From Anopheles merus (Eukaryota; Arthropoda; Insecta; Diptera; Culicidae), in contig NC_054083.1 in assembly GCF_017562075.2 (NCBI RefSeq), positions 51,660,442-51,724,441 of the forward strand: a DNA stretch of 64,000 nucleotides, in the 5' to 3' direction. The translations under genes and the position numbers were made by a program. Shown here in pieces: positions 12,301-27,300 of this stretch. Position 1 is the first letter of the stretch. Every line of letters starts with the position of its first letter. The notes below the pieces were generated by a model. It saw nothing but the letters and a program-made list of their open reading frames with translations, had not been told where the DNA came from and ran no database searches.

Positions 12301-15300
12301 GTTACCGTTCAGATCCATCACGCTAAACTTCCAATCCAGGACGGTTTTTTCGTTGATGGGCCCCGTTAGGTTGTGCTGATGTACCCGGACGTGCTCGTTT
12401 TGGAACAGTTTCAGCAGGTTGGTGTTGAACACGGCCCGATCTAGTCCACTGCAACCTGCGCGCAAAACGGAAAGCAATGCATACTCTGATGTGTTTAAGC
12501 ATGTAGGAAATAAGCGGAGCTATTTTTAGAACCCGAGTGAAAGGCGATTCCAATTTGCATAATCCGGATCAATATTAAGGTTGCTTTCCGGAATTCGGGA
12601 TTTAGGCAAATTGGGGAGGTGCTGGCAATTCATAAAAGGTTCTGCTTGTTGTTAAATTGCTTTCACCTGACACTGGGAAATACGTTCAAAAAACAGCCTG
12701 ACAGCTCATGACTTACTGCGCTTGTTTCGGATCGGGTTGCGGGGCGACGATCGGCGCTGGTTCGATTTGCCCTTCTTCACGCAGATTGGCTTGCCGTGCT
12801 GGACCATCGTGTTCGGGAGCTGCTTGCCCTGCCCATTAACGCACCAGCAGCCGCCACCGTCGATGCACTGGACCGGTGCGTACGTTCCATCCTCCCGGCA
12901 GCGCGGTACGTACTTCACCGTGTACGGTGAGGAGGCACGCTGCTGCAAGGCGTACGTCCGCGAAGCAATGCACACATCTGTAGAGGAGTTGTAGTAATAA
13001 AATGAGCTACTGGACACTTCCCAACTAGTCACCGGACCGACCTTTGCATGATCCTCGATGCTTGAAGGCAACCTGATGTCCGCTGCACTGCGCCCGGATG
13101 AGATGGCAACGGGTCGGATAGGTCTTGTTGTCGCTTCCACACACCGGACGTCCCTTGCTTTCGTCACACTCGCCTCCTTTAGCTGCGCATTCCGATATCT
13201 GGAATGATGGTAGGAAAATGTGTGTGTTAGCTAATGATGTTTTATCTTCTTGCAACATTTTTTTCCCCGTCCAAAGCCCCGTTTACATTGAATAGTTCAT
13301 TCCAATAAGAATTGCATTCAAATGGTCTATTGCAGTGTTGCACCTGGCCCCAGACCCGGGACTGGGCGCTACTAAAGGTGGAATAATTAACGGGAATGCG
13401 AGATTTTACGGCATTCTGAGCGTGTTACTACTCCGAACCACATGTCCGTCGGCTCAGCCGTGCGCGAAACGGACAGGGAAATAGGGTACATGCACCCCCT
13501 CCCCCAGTGGCAGTCGCGGCTCGTTTTGTGTCGTACGCAAAGCCGGCCGGCGCCAGCGTTATCGTTTTGTGTGCGCGCGCGAGTTCAAGAGGGCTGCTGC
13601 GGCGGCTGCCCAGCCCGGCCTGGACGTTCCGCAATAAAAATAATATGTACGGCAAACCACTCTCCACACTTCGTTCCTTTATGCCCCCCTCCAAACATTT
13701 CCCACTTGTTTCGTACGTTGTCCGTTAAGTTATGGGGGCCTCGTTAGTGATTATTAATTTTTGTGATTTTTTTTTATTTTATTTGTTTTGTTCCGCGACT
13801 ACGCGGCTGCGGGCGTCGTTGCCTTCAGGTTGGTCTATTTATTTTTCCACATCTCAATAATCTCCTCGGAGGCCACCGGTCACCAGTACCGACCAGTGCT
13901 GTTCCTATCAGCTGTTCGTGCTCCTCCTCGATCGGTACTTCCAACAGCTCTGCTGCTTCCGCGGGTACGATCGTGTTTGTGTGTGTTTGTGTATGATCGA
14001 CCGCTCAAACGGCAACCCCTTTTTGCCCCATAATGGCTTGTTATAACCGATTACCGGCTTCGTTCACCCCCTCCTACAGCGCAACCGATGTTTGTTTTCG
14101 CTTGCATTACGCACTGTTTGTGTGAGTTTGTGTTTGCAAATACACATAAACACACACACACACTGTCCATACGATCGGTGGTGTGCGACGGCAGTGGGTG
14201 CAGAACTGTCAGCAAATGGTTTTACGATCTTGTCCTATTAATTGAGTGACACTCGTTATTGAGATACAGTCGTAGTCCAGGGGAGTACCAGAGAAAGAGA
14301 GAGAAAGAGGTGAGGAAGCTCACCAGAAAGCAATTTGAATACGATAAAAGCGATTCACGCCGGTAACATTGTTGCTCGTTAGTGCGTACTAAATAAGGTT
14401 CGCTGCTTAACACTCGTTGGCGTCGAATGCGTCACAATCACACAGCAGATTGTGAGATAATGGTCGGAACATGGCAGAAACAAAAAACACTAGACAGGGG
14501 CACAAGGAGATCAAAATAGCTAACTTTATTGCTCTTAATAGTAAATAAACTGCAGCAGCACTAGGAGAAGCTGAGTGGTCGGACGGACTTCAGCAGCTGG
14601 GTCACATTCTCGCGCAGTATCGGGCTCATCTTCTCCTGCTTGATCCTGGAGGACGGTTGCGACTGATCGCGCCCCAGATGATAAAGATCGGCATAATGCT
14701 GAAATTGGAAAGAAAGCTCTATCTGTCACAATTGCACCCTGTCAGAAGACTATACCCCGTCTATCGTCTTACATTCATCCCCTCGACCGGATTCGGATTG
14801 AAAACCGGCGACACTTCCACCGTATCGATCACGGACGCCTTCAGCGGGGTGACGAGCAGCGTCGAGTGGTTCGGCAGTCGCCGATGTTCGACGATTTCGC
14901 GCATCAGCAACACACACATCCGACAGCCGGACAGCAGGTTCCAGCGCGACCAGGAGAAGTTGTGCGTCAGCGCTAGCAACCCAATGCAATCGTACAGGTG
15001 CGACTCCATGATCGGGTTCTTCTCGCACGTTCCCTCGGTGTAGTTGAACGCGTCATCCTCCGGGAACAGATCGACTGCCGCCAGCCGGAGCGTTTTGATG
15101 AGCTTGCGCAGTGACATGGTGAGGCCGAGAATTTCCTGCAACGCTTGCGTAGGTCCGCCCTGCAGGGAGTTGACACGGAAACCGGCCTCCGTAATGGTCA
15201 TCTCCGTGCTAACTACCGATGCGGTGAGCGAGAAGGTGACCGTACCGGGGCTGGAATTGATGGAAATTTGTTACAAGGGCTGCTCCACATCGGCTCCAAA

Positions 15301-18300
15301 CAAAGCATGAACTGAAGCATTCAAACAAAGCATTCAAAACTAGGACACAAATTGGAGGTACTTCTTTATGTCTGGCTTCAGCTCCCAGGACTGGTACGGT
15401 ACGTTGCTGTACCGATTCGCGGCAAATGCAAACGAACCGAGCCGTCCCACGCGGAACTGGATCGTAAGCTTGTCCTCGTTGAACTTCACGTCGTGCACGT
15501 CCCGGGTGGACCACTTGCCAATGTAGCGCTTGTCGTTCTCCACCATGCTGTAGTTGCCCACCTCCAGAATGTTGCCATAATCGACGTCCTCATCGTCCGA
15601 GTCGAATTTGCTCTTGGCCGGCTTCTTGCCCTTCTCGCCCTTTTCCCCACGAACGGTGCGCGTTTCATCGGAACGAGCCACCTGCAACGACTGCTTGCCC
15701 GGTCCACCCGCCGGCCCACCCGCACCCAGCTCCTGCTCCATCTTGGCCTGCAGCTTGGGCGATTTCGACTCCAGCAGCTCGTCCAAGTCCTTCATAAAGC
15801 TGGAAAACATGTACACCTTCCGCTTGGTGCTGCGGTTCTGCACCACATCGTTGTCCGACTCGTCGTAATCGTCCAGATCGTCGCTGTCCGACGTGCCCGC
15901 GTACGGATAGCACTGGCGGTTGCGCCGATCCAGCACCTTCAGTATGCGCAGCGGGTTGCGCGTCGCGTACAGAAAGTCCGGTATCTTCGTCTCATACACG
16001 ATGCTGCCGAGCGAAACGTTCGACGGCATCTTGTGCAGACGGCGCTTCTGTTTCGACGATCGCTTCCCACCACCACTGCCGGCGGCGGCGGTCGGCTGTG
16101 CCGCGCGGCGCTTGTCCTCCGCCACCGAGATCTTAATGCTGCAGCTGTCCGGCAGCTTGGGTATGACGAAGTCGGTCACAATCGCCCGCAGCGGGATGTG
16201 CTGCGGTACGTCCAGGATGTTAAAGTCTTCCACGTACTTGGTGCGCCGGTCGAGGTTGGAGCGTTCGTTGCGCTCCCTGGCCGCTTGCTGGGCCTTCTCG
16301 AGCCGATCCAGGTACTTGGCGAAGTTTGGATCCGATTCGAGCGTTTCTTCCTTCAGCTCCCAGCGGCAGACGATCGGTGGCTCGAACCAGAACACATTCT
16401 CGGGCAGCTGCACCGAGACCAGCGCGAGTTTGTCTAGGTTTTCCTCCATCTGTTTGATTTCCGCCTCGATCTCCTCCGGAAGTCGCCGGACGCCCGGTTG
16501 CGGTGTTGGCGGTGGTCGGTAGGGTTGGTAGAACTTTTTGCGCTTTAGTTTACCCGGTTGAGGCACTATACCGTTGCGGGAAAATGAGGGGAAGAGAAAG
16601 GTTGAGTCACACAGCAGGCCTAGAACACCTAGATCACGCGCTTCTATGATGTACCTGTTCGGAGCAGTGTCTTCTTTGCGATCTTCACATCCTGCATCGG
16701 TTGCTCGAGATAGTCGATGGCGTACACACCGGCCACAATCCGGTGACTACGCATGTTCACGTCATATTCACTCAAATTTAGCGTTTTGGCGCCCTTCTTC
16801 GTGCGTTCCTTCTTCATCAGCTCGTCGGCGTGCTCCGTGTAGATTTTGTCCACATCAATGTCCTGCGGTGTCTGGTCGTCCTCGTCCGAGTCGGTCTTCT
16901 TCTCTTTGGGCTCTTCATAGACAGCTTTCAGTATTTCCTTACGCTTCTTCCACTCAATGCGACTTATTATGCGTAAATCTGTGCAGACATTTTCAGAGAC
17001 GAGTTAATCCTCCATCCGCAACTAACAACAGTAAACATCATTCATTACCGGCTAAGTTCTCCTGCTTGTAAGGCATATCGTAGCTAGGGCAGTAGTCACT
17101 ACAGTGGTCGTAGCTGATCCAAAGTCCTCGGATCGCTGCCTTGTGGCACTTGACGGCCGCCGGCAGTGTCAGATGAAAACCAAGACTCGGGAAATCAATG
17201 CTCGTATGTTTACTGTCCTCTTTGGCTCGCTCTTTGGGATTGCTGAATAGAACGCAGAAGCACAAAATAAGAATAGAATCTACCCCTACATTACCCCACT
17301 AAGTTCCATAGTTACAGCTGTGGTGTTGGCATGTCGCGCAGCCCAAACAGATGCGTTTTGAACACTGGCGATTCGAACTTGTGCGACACTTCCAGCAACC
17401 CGTTCAGCTCCATGTCTCGATTGATGTTGCTCAAGATTTTGTACGCAAACTCGTCGATGTAATCGGCCAGAACGTTCCGAAACTCCATCTTTAACTGCAA
17501 CGAAACGGGGGACACCAAAACATGCGTATGATCGCACTTGCTGATCCTCAGCATCTCCTCATGCCTCGCCCTTTCTAACCTCATTCAGATCTTCCACCAT
17601 GGAGGGACGAACGTCCGAGTCGTGCAGTGCCTCATCGATTTCCTCCAGTATGCCCAACACTTCCACCGCTTTGGCCGCATAGGTGTTGCCGATCTGGGGC
17701 TGCTGCAGCTTGAGACTCTCCATCGACAGGTTCGCAACGTTCACGTTCTGCGTCAGGATGCTCTGCTCGTTCGTCTGCAGCAACCAATTGCGCTCCGCCT
17801 CGTTAGTGTCCCGGATGTTCTCGCACCAGATGTGCAGATATTTCCGCAGATCGGCCGGATCGAATGCGTTGGGTAAACCGTTGCAACGCATATACTGCTC
17901 CCACTGCAAGATGCACCGCCGGTTTAGTTTGCAGAACTGAATTCCGAATCTTCCCTCTGCTTGTGTCAGCTCACCTCTCGTTCCTTCTTCGCATCGGCCA
18001 ACACTTTTCGCACCTCCTCCCGAATGCTGGCCAGATAGGTGTAGCTTTCCTCCAGCTGCACCTTGCGCAGCTTGTTGGCCACTATCTCCTGGACCTGCTT
18101 GCGCTCGGCCTCCTCCTTCTCACGCACCTTACGCATCTTTTCTTCCTCCACCTTGCGCTGGCGCTCCTTTTCCAGCTCCATCCGGTGATGTTCGGCCTGT
18201 TCGGCCTCCAGCCGAGCACGTTCTTTCTTCGACATTTTCTTCTTGGGACTCTGCAGGTCCGGATAAAGCGCGGCAAAAGAAGAAGAAGAAAACAACCACA

Positions 18301-19581
18301 CGTACATGCCCCAAACAACAAGACATCAAAGGTGTCAAGGTGTTGGAACGTTTGAAAGAATTAGGTTTTGAGCAAAGTGAGCTTATTTAATGAGCACAAG
18401 GCCAAACACTCCAACACCAACCGATAATCGAGGGGGAAGGGGAAGAGAACACACACACACACCCACACACAAAAATTGAACTGTCAGGTCTTGGGTTTAG
18501 AGAGGCTCCTAAAGCAAGATGAACCTTCCAAGCCAACAAACGAAAGGGTACTCTAATACTGAGGAGTCAGAAACAATTGTTTCATGCTACTACCATCGCT
18601 GTGATGTGCTAGGAGTGAACTAAATCGCGGTTGCATTCGATGTCCTATCGAGGTTCAGGCTTCCCGGCTCCTGCCCGGGTGGGTAGATGCAAGTAGAGCA
18701 GACCCTCCTGTCACACTCTTTCCTATAGGATGGGGCTAGAATCTAGGGGCAGATAGAGTTACATATTAGTGAGACACACGAACCAAAAAAAAAAGCACAC
18801 ACTCTCACACAAACCCTACATAATGGAAATTATCCTTACGTTATATACTGGTTCGTCTGCTTTCACTGCTGCTGCTGGTGGCTTGACAGGCGCCACCGCC
18901 ACACCACCGAGACAATGGCGGGCACAAGCTAATCATGCAAGCTCACTGACACTGACACTCAGCGGGTCCTCGCGCGCACGACCCGCACCACTTGCCCTAC
19001 CCTGAACGGCACACATTCACATGCAAATGGCCATGCAAATTTCCTCCACTCTGCATGCCCCTCCTGTGCAAGGATTAATGAGACAGTGGCGGACGATTTC
19101 CACCTCACCTGGAATTGGAAAATTGAAAGCCTCTGCCAACAACCACCACCGCACAGCGAGTAAACAAACTAAACCGCGCACCTTCCGCGGTTTGTCCAGC
19201 CTGTTTTTTTTCCGTCACCGGGGCAACCGCTGGAACCGCTAAGGTGCCCGCACACGTGGTGGTGGTAGTGCTGGTGGTTTATTAATCGAACCCATTCGGT
19301 ATCGCGCATCGAGTCGAAGCAAATCGATCTGCCATGGCAACGCCAGTAAATATAGTATGCGCTTTTCCATTCCATTAAACGGTCGCAAGATACGGGAAAA
19401 AGGCACGGCGCGATGCTACTGGACTGGGAAAGAGTAATTTTATTCCTGTTCCACTGTTTTCCGCTAATAAAGTGGTCGTGCTTTTGGTCGGTTTTCAGAA
19501 ACATGGGTAGAAAGTCAATAACCCTAAACATGTGCTACGTATTCCCACCGTCTATCCCACGTGTGTGTAAGTGTGTGTAAG

Positions 19582-19636
<55 letters not shown>

Positions 19637-22600
19637 TTGCATTTATGTGTTTTTTTGGTTCTAACTGCGTGTTCTTGTAAAACCTGCGTAGACTGGAAGA
19701 GAACATCGTAAAACCTTCCCCAACCCACTTTCTGTCGGGGGAGGAAATAAAAGAAAACAAATCAAATTATCTTCCAAGTATCTTGTTGGCTCGGAATTGG
19801 ATGAAGGGTTCGAGCAGAATTATAAAAAAAAAACACACACGAAGGTACGGAAGGCACATAATGTACAATGTTACAACTTTACGACCAAGCGTAAGTAAAT
19901 GTTTAATAAATCAACCCAATCCTGGTATGGATGGGAAAGGCACACAACCAACCAGTATTTTATCAGCTTTCAGAGCGAAAGGACACGAAAACTTCACTGT
20001 GTAGAACTTTTTTGGGCCAAAAACACACTCTATCTTTTCACACTTCAACTAACATCCAGGAAAAGTTTGGCGACAGTTATATGTGTTGATTATCGCCTTA
20101 TTCTTACAATTCGTGTCCAGTTGATGATTTCCGATAGGAAAAGATTACATTATTAGACTATTTTCGCTTCTTATTGGATTCACATAGCATTGCTATACTG
20201 CAACCATTGTGATTGATAAAAGTGGTACAAAGTGATGCATTTTAATAATCAATTTCAATCGATAACTTATATTTATCATTCATTCAGTTTGAAGCCATAC
20301 ATTGGAATTAACCACGCCAAAATCATCCATTCCTATTTGCAAGTACATTTATAGATCCCCCTCCCACCCCCATCCATATCCATTAATTATCGATTGCTTT
20401 CATAAATGTATTTTAAATACACATGAATATGCTAATTGCTAACCCTTCAATTTTCAATCCCCCGTTCTGTACGTCTCTCTCCCGGCGCCCATTTGGCGCC
20501 CATTAAACTAACAAAGAACGCCTTCGATCACGCCCTTCCAGTGTAGGCACCTCGTTTGTTATAGTCGAAACGGTGTAAAAAAAACAACCACGCTTCCCCC
20601 CAACCCGTTAAGTACGTCGACACGCTGGAAATCTCTCAACCGGAGCGACCTTTCACTGGCCGTTCAGCGCACATTTGCGGTTTAGCCCACGACATTCGCG
20701 AATTGAAGGCAGCAAGACATTACGCAGGATTAGCGCTCCGCGCTGTTCCGTTTCATCCCCTCGGATCGAATCGGTGGCGGCGGCGGCTTCGACGACGACC
20801 ACGACCACGACGAGATTGTTTGTTTTACAAGCTCCGGATAATGTTTTTAATTGCCGGGTCGGGTAATAATAATAAGAATCAATTTGCTTGTTTTACGAGT
20901 GCATTCAGCGGCATCGCGCGTTGCGCCGGGTGGCTGGTGGCTCCCCTGCACCACTGTTCCACCCTCCACCTTCGCGCGAATAGGGTTGTCAAACTGTCGA
21001 CAGGGAAGGCCGGTCTGATTCGAACGGGGGAAGGGAACTGCAGCACTACTTGCCAATAAACTCACCCCTTTTTTGCTTACCCTCCACACCGAACTACATT
21101 AAACAGATCAGCCCGTCCGATCGCCGGCAGCATCCCAGCATCCCGGCTCCAAACCCTTCCACGCGCCTGTTCACGATCACGGTGCGCAAGATGATTTGTG
21201 CACACGCCGTTCGGTAATCCCGGAACATTTCGCACTCGAAACACTGGAGAACCGTCGAAGCGTCGGGGCGGGTTGATGGTTTGGTGGGGTGTTTGTTTCC
21301 TTTCCCCCTGCTGCTACATTTTCGCAAAAATCTTAACGCAAACAGTCACATCGATTGTTTACGCTTATGTGCGTTCGTGGCCAATTTCTTGCCACTCACA
21401 AGGCATGGATGCATGGTTACACTCCGAATCTGTTCTGTTTTTTGTGTGCTTCTTTTATACTTCCTCTGCACACACAGCGCGAAGGCGCCAGCTAGTGGCC
21501 TCTGGGGTAATCTTGGGGCCGAAGCTCAAGCTACTCTACCGGACATTCCAATGCCTTTCTTTCGCCATGTCGCCGTGACTCCCCGAACGACCGATACCCG
21601 ACTTCTTCCTAATGGAGCCGTTGTCCAAACATGCAGTTAATTCCCACCTGATCTCTCTTGCTGTCTCTCTCTCTCTCTCTGTCGTGCTACAACTTTGCCT
21701 CAACGTTGTGTATTTTTTCTGCTGCTGCTGCTGCTGCTTGATTTACGAGCAAATTTGCATATGTTCCGCTGGCGCTAGCTGAATGCCGTTTGTTAATGCA
21801 GCACCTTTCCAAACCTCCACAGCAGCACACATCAAAGGCTTAGAGAGTAGACCCAGACAGGTTGCTGAATAGTTTCTGAAGGTTTTCCCCACAATCAATT
21901 TGCACCTCAAGAGGCGCCACCAAATATATATAAAAAAAGAAACGCACGCTCAAAACAGTTTCTCAATCATTAAATTACATGTCTCTTACTTCAATTAATC
22001 TTTAACCTTTGTCACAAAAAAGATATTTAGGTGCACAGTGTCCATAATCTCTAACACGATGTGCAGATAAAGCACAATCTCCAGATGGGGATGAAAGCAT
22101 CTGCTGGAGCTTTCTGGATCCCCAGGAAAAACGGCCAGCGCCTTATCGTCAACATTTATGGATCCCTCGCCCAGCAGAAGATTGTCGCATGCAAATGATT
22201 ATCCACCGACGACCGACTGTTGGTTTTTTAGGCACCCATTAGCATTGGCACCGCGATCGCTGTACTGATCGTTAGCGTGTCCACAGATCGCGCACCGTGT
22301 GGTTTATTTATTTTTACGACCCCTTTTCCAACGCTTTTAGGAGTCGTCGTGTTTTGTTATTTTAGATCAGTTCCTTGGGAGATCTTCAAACCCCCCCCCC
22401 CCCCCCCAAAGCGTCCAAGCATCCGTGGGGAACCGAGCCCGAGCATTAGACCCCAGCAGCACGTGTGTGCACAACTTCTACAGGATACAGGCGTTTGGCA
22501 TGAATACCGGTTTACCACCAATGGGGCCTCCGCATCGTAGACGAGGTGAGATTTATAGGCGCCGTTAAAAAATTACCAACTTGCCATACGGGGTCCGCGG

Positions 22601-24272
22601 GACGAGATGGACCCGTTGAGGTAATGGAGACGCAAACCCTGACGATCGACGCTACCGTTTGACGCCACCATTTGACAGTGAGATGGATGGACGGCGAGCT
22701 CCGGAATCGCGTCAAACTGGTTGACCAGGACGAGACCCCTAAGGTTGACGATCGTCGAAACAAGATATCATCCCATCAAGTGGTGTGGGGCAGATATGCA
22801 AATTTCATCCGGATTTTTGTATTTTTTTGGTTTGTCCCAGTACCACCATAAGATCGACACGAAAAAGGAGTGGTGTTGACGTGTGGACACACTGGAGGAA
22901 TTTCATTAGTTAAAATGGTTGTTTTGTTGTTTTTGACAGTTTGGTCGGTGTTTGTTCGATTCGAAAACAATATTGATCTTTCTATGACACGGTTCGGTGA
23001 GTGTGCGTGGTGATGGGATCGCGATCGACCACGGTCTGCAATGTTTGATCGTATAACAAATTGTGAACCATTCACGTTGGTTAATTGATGCTGTTTACTT
23101 TAACGTCTGTTTCTCTTGACAAACAGCAAGTAACAAAACGATGATTGACAAGAATTGCCACCTTTGCTTTGCTCCGGGGTGATTGTGGTCGAGTGATCTC
23201 ATCTCTTTCATCCTCAGCTCACGCAGCTGAAAGAATTCCAGATTTTGAAAGCTCCCAATAATCATGTGGTGTTGCCATGTGTAAATTTGCACCCAGCAAA
23301 CATCACCGACGAGAGGCAAAGAGAGAGAAAGAAAGAAGACTTCAAACATATCTAGCATTCGGGGCAAGACTCCACTTTTTACAGCTCAATCAAACATCCT
23401 CCCATCCAGATATCCGGGATCAATTTGTGGCCGTGTGTGTGTTTGTGTGTTTGTGCCCGATCTTCGATCATTCCAAAGCCACCTGTCTGCAGCTCTTTAG
23501 AATAGGCGATGAAAGATGATGGATCACGCATCACCCTGTGATCCGGTCCGATGATAAATCAATTATTTTAATTGATAGCTCCAAACGTTCGACCGTTTAA
23601 CGGTTGCGTTTGCGCGTCAGCCAGTTTAATTCCCCTATTGGCCAGCCCTGGGGAATCTCTGCGCTATTTGATTTGCCTTCATCAGTCGCAAATCGTGCTC
23701 TCGAATTAATATTCTGATATGATACGCGCGAATGGCTTTCGCGTGCTCCATAACAGCCATAACTCTTGCATCAATTAGCGCGCTCAAATCGTTTCGTGCG
23801 CCCTTGCTTTATATCTTCGTCTATTTACCGAAAGGGACCCAGCGTGCCAGCTGGCACCTTCGCCGAGCACATTCCCTGGACCCTGGACCCGGTGCAGCGA
23901 CGCGGAAGTTTTCCGCGTGCTCGCAATCATTGAGCCGCGGACAGGGCCGATGATAAATAGATCTCCCTCAGCATGGGCTATGGGTATGAGAGACGCCAGC
24001 GCTGGTCGACACTTAAGTGACAAACTGCCAACAAGCGATTAGGCGACACGGCGATGATTGCTCCCGCTCGAATCTCGATGATTTAAGCCGTGCAAGATTA
24101 TTATGATTTATGTGCGTAAGCCGGTGTTGGCGGTAGATCTAGCGGGACATCCCTTCGTTAATGTCTTCCCTTGTGAAACTCATGGGCTATGTTACCTTAA
24201 TCTGGAACATTCCTGCGGTAAGCACGTTGCGGCTTAAAACGCTGCAGCCGTTCCCCACAAACATGTTCTTTT

Positions 24273-24321
<49 letters not shown>

Positions 24322-27300
24322 CCTATGAAATACAGCTTTATTATGTTAAAAGTGGTCGTTAAAAACAGCCACGACATCTACAACGTATAAGGTTACGCAA
24401 AAACTAGATCCAACCGGAATTCTACCACTGCGAGCCTCGAGGTCAGCTCCCATTCCAACCTGATGAACCAGGATCGTGGAACAAGCCGCGCGGTAAAGGC
24501 GTTTCTTGCTCATTTCCAACAAAACCATCTTTTAGACCAAATTGATCGTTAGGAGCGATCACGCCGTTCACAACGATCGCATCTTTTCGCACTTTGTTTT
24601 TGCGTCCGGGCCGTTTTTTTGCTTTGGCCATCCAAACCCTTATCGTTGGCTTGTGATCTTTATGATTCATTTGCGAGTCGTTTGATAGTGTTCATAATGT
24701 GATTCAAATTTATGCAGCGCCAAAAACATCGAAACTGAAACCCTCATCGGCCTCCCCGCTTCCACTCCACCGACGGGCGAACCGAACCGGCAAGGTGGTG
24801 GGTTTGGTTTGGCGAATTCCAACATTCCAATGCTATGGGATGGGCGCTGTGTTAACACCAAACACGGATGCATCGCTTAAGCCGGTGCTTCACGAGATGG
24901 TAACGAAGAGATACGTCAGGCTGCAGCAGCACCAGCACAGACGCCTACTTCTGGTGACAGATAATGATGCTAAAATTATGTAAAAAGGCTTCATGCACAA
25001 TACCTTCGCGAGCTCAACCCAGCAACACACGCCCGTTTCGTTGGACTTACCTGCAAAAGAAAGGAACAGAAAAGATGAGGTCAGATAAAAAGATGGCAAT
25101 GCTTGCGATACGAACTATTAAGCTTAACGATGAGCTCGTTGGGATGCTAGCAATGATTTTTATGTGTCCCGTCCTACGTCCAAATTAGAAGCAATCGCAA
25201 CACGCAGTGCATGAAAGCCACGACGTTGTAACAATCCTTTACGACATACCATAAACATCAGTTTGGTCCAGAGTTTGATGGCGTGTTGACCCTTCGCGAC
25301 AATGCGCTACCATGCGGCTCAGATACGCGGAGACAGCTGCCCTAACCTCCCTTTTGCCTCTTGGTTGCCTAGTCGCGGACGCTAATCTAATTTCTCTTCG
25401 CTACTCCAAAACCCATCAAGGGATACAGGTTATACAACCTTTCTCTACCCATTGTCGTGGGAAGGGAAGCCCACGACAGCAGCATCAGCAGCAAAGGTAG
25501 GGTTCATCATCGAAATGGCGCACTTCAGCATCGTAAACCTCAATTCGCTTCAATCAAACTCAATTTCGTGGGTTGGCGAGACGACGTCAACCCTTCTTGC
25601 TCCTGCCCGCGGGATGATCGTTTCTGTACGCGCTGCTACAAGGATCCGCCACAATCCGATGACGAGTCTTGTGCGTCGTGCCATGCTGCGCAATAATTGT
25701 AACGCGTGAGAGTACGCATTGCAGAGCGCGTGTGCGTAAGCACTATAATGGCGCCTGGTTTGTTGGCGCTACTTTTTGCACTACTTTCGTTTGGACTTTC
25801 AAGTGAAGGGTTTTAACTTTTGGGAAGTTTTCGACCTTAGCTCGTGAGGTGAATGATCTGTTAGTCAAAGTACTCTGTCCCGTACCGTCCAGCCCTTGCA
25901 GCTTATCAAGCAAGCAATCTTTCACCAAAATCTCCTCAACACGGCGGGACGGACATGTGTGGCAGACACCACGCGTCCCATCGGGGTCCATCTTGATCCG
26001 TGGACGGTGGATGGAAGTCGTCACACTTCATTACCCGTTGCTTATTGCTCTTTATTAATATTTTATGACAAAAGGAAATGTTTCGTTTAGTAACGTTTAA
26101 TCTTACACTCTGGTTGCTGACGTTGCTGGTTTGTGCGATGCGGCCAGAAATTGGTTGTCGCGACGCATTACGTTCAGACAGTTCAGACCGGGGTGTAGGG
26201 GGAAAGTATTGAAATTGCCGAAATTTTATCCCATTCGTTTGCACAATTTGACATGCGCTTGCAGCAGCAGTTGGTATTCGTAATCATGATCGTCTGGAGG
26301 AAAGCTGTACACTAAACGGTATTTTGGGTGTTCCATTTTATCAATTTAAATCAAGGGAAGAGTATAAAATCTACTTCCGATGTCTGTAGAATAATGCCAG
26401 CAATATCTTAACTGACTCTGTCAGTTGCTTGTAAACAAAGGTAAAAGCTGAGCCCATGTAGAGGCTTTACAACCTTTTAGACAACATCAGTACCTGCTAG
26501 AAGAGCTTCCCGGGGTTTCCATTCACATTCAAGCAAGCATCGTCATAAGTCCTCATCGTCCACATCCAGTAAATCCCGCAGGTTCCAATAAACAAAACCA
26601 AGGATTCCCTATGTTGCTCAGACTCCAGGTGGTGCTCAGACGCTAGACTGTATGTCTCTAAGTTCCATCGTTCAGCCAAGCACCTGGAACATTAAATTTG
26701 CTGCCTAACTGCTATAGCTTTCGTTAAGATCTGGTTTATTGAACGAACACTCCCGTTCCGTGGTCGTCAACTATTTCATCTCAACGAGCTGACCTTCGTT
26801 TGCATCGCGCTTCACCTCTGTTTGACGCGTTGCCATCAGCCGGCAGGCATGTGTTAAAGACATCCGGATGCGTCCGGACAGTTACCAGGCATCCACATTA
26901 GGCCCTGCAGACTGCACCAAGATCCCTCCGTTGGTGCCATTCTGTCTGGGATGGCTGTGTGTCCGATGTAACGAAAGCCTCCACACGCACACACTCGCAC
27001 CTTTCACCTGACACATATATGTCTAAAACGCTGGGATGGCTCCCTCTCTTTTCCAAAGATCTCCAAAAGATCGTTCGTTCTTGTTTGTCTTCACGGGATG
27101 TTTATTTGTTTGTTTATTTATGGAAGCTGTAATGTTTTGTAAACATGCACCACAAGCAACTGTGTGCGATCGCGGGGTTGATCGTGGTGCACGGGCCACG
27201 AGCAGTCTGAGCCCGCGTGACTTGACAGCAGCCCTTCCTTCCTGCTGCGGCGATACCCACGCGTCATGCCGCCAACTGTCCCACTGGCTGGATCGATCAC

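Noticed and set aside
15352..16437. 361-codon plus-strand frame antisense to DNAI7
   Set aside because: It is the mirror of a long GC-rich DNAI7 exon whose sense frame carries the family signatures.
18838..18930. Possible coding first exon of DNAI7
   Set aside because: Open and ends in a plausible donor with compatible phase, but a stop precedes it and no ATG is in frame. Kept only as a possible untranslated or internal exon.
24443..24670. 75-codon minus-strand frame, basic N-terminus
   Set aside because: The start has a reasonable ATG and looks slightly protein-like (Lys/Arg-rich), but there is no family match, no splice partner and no neighbouring support.
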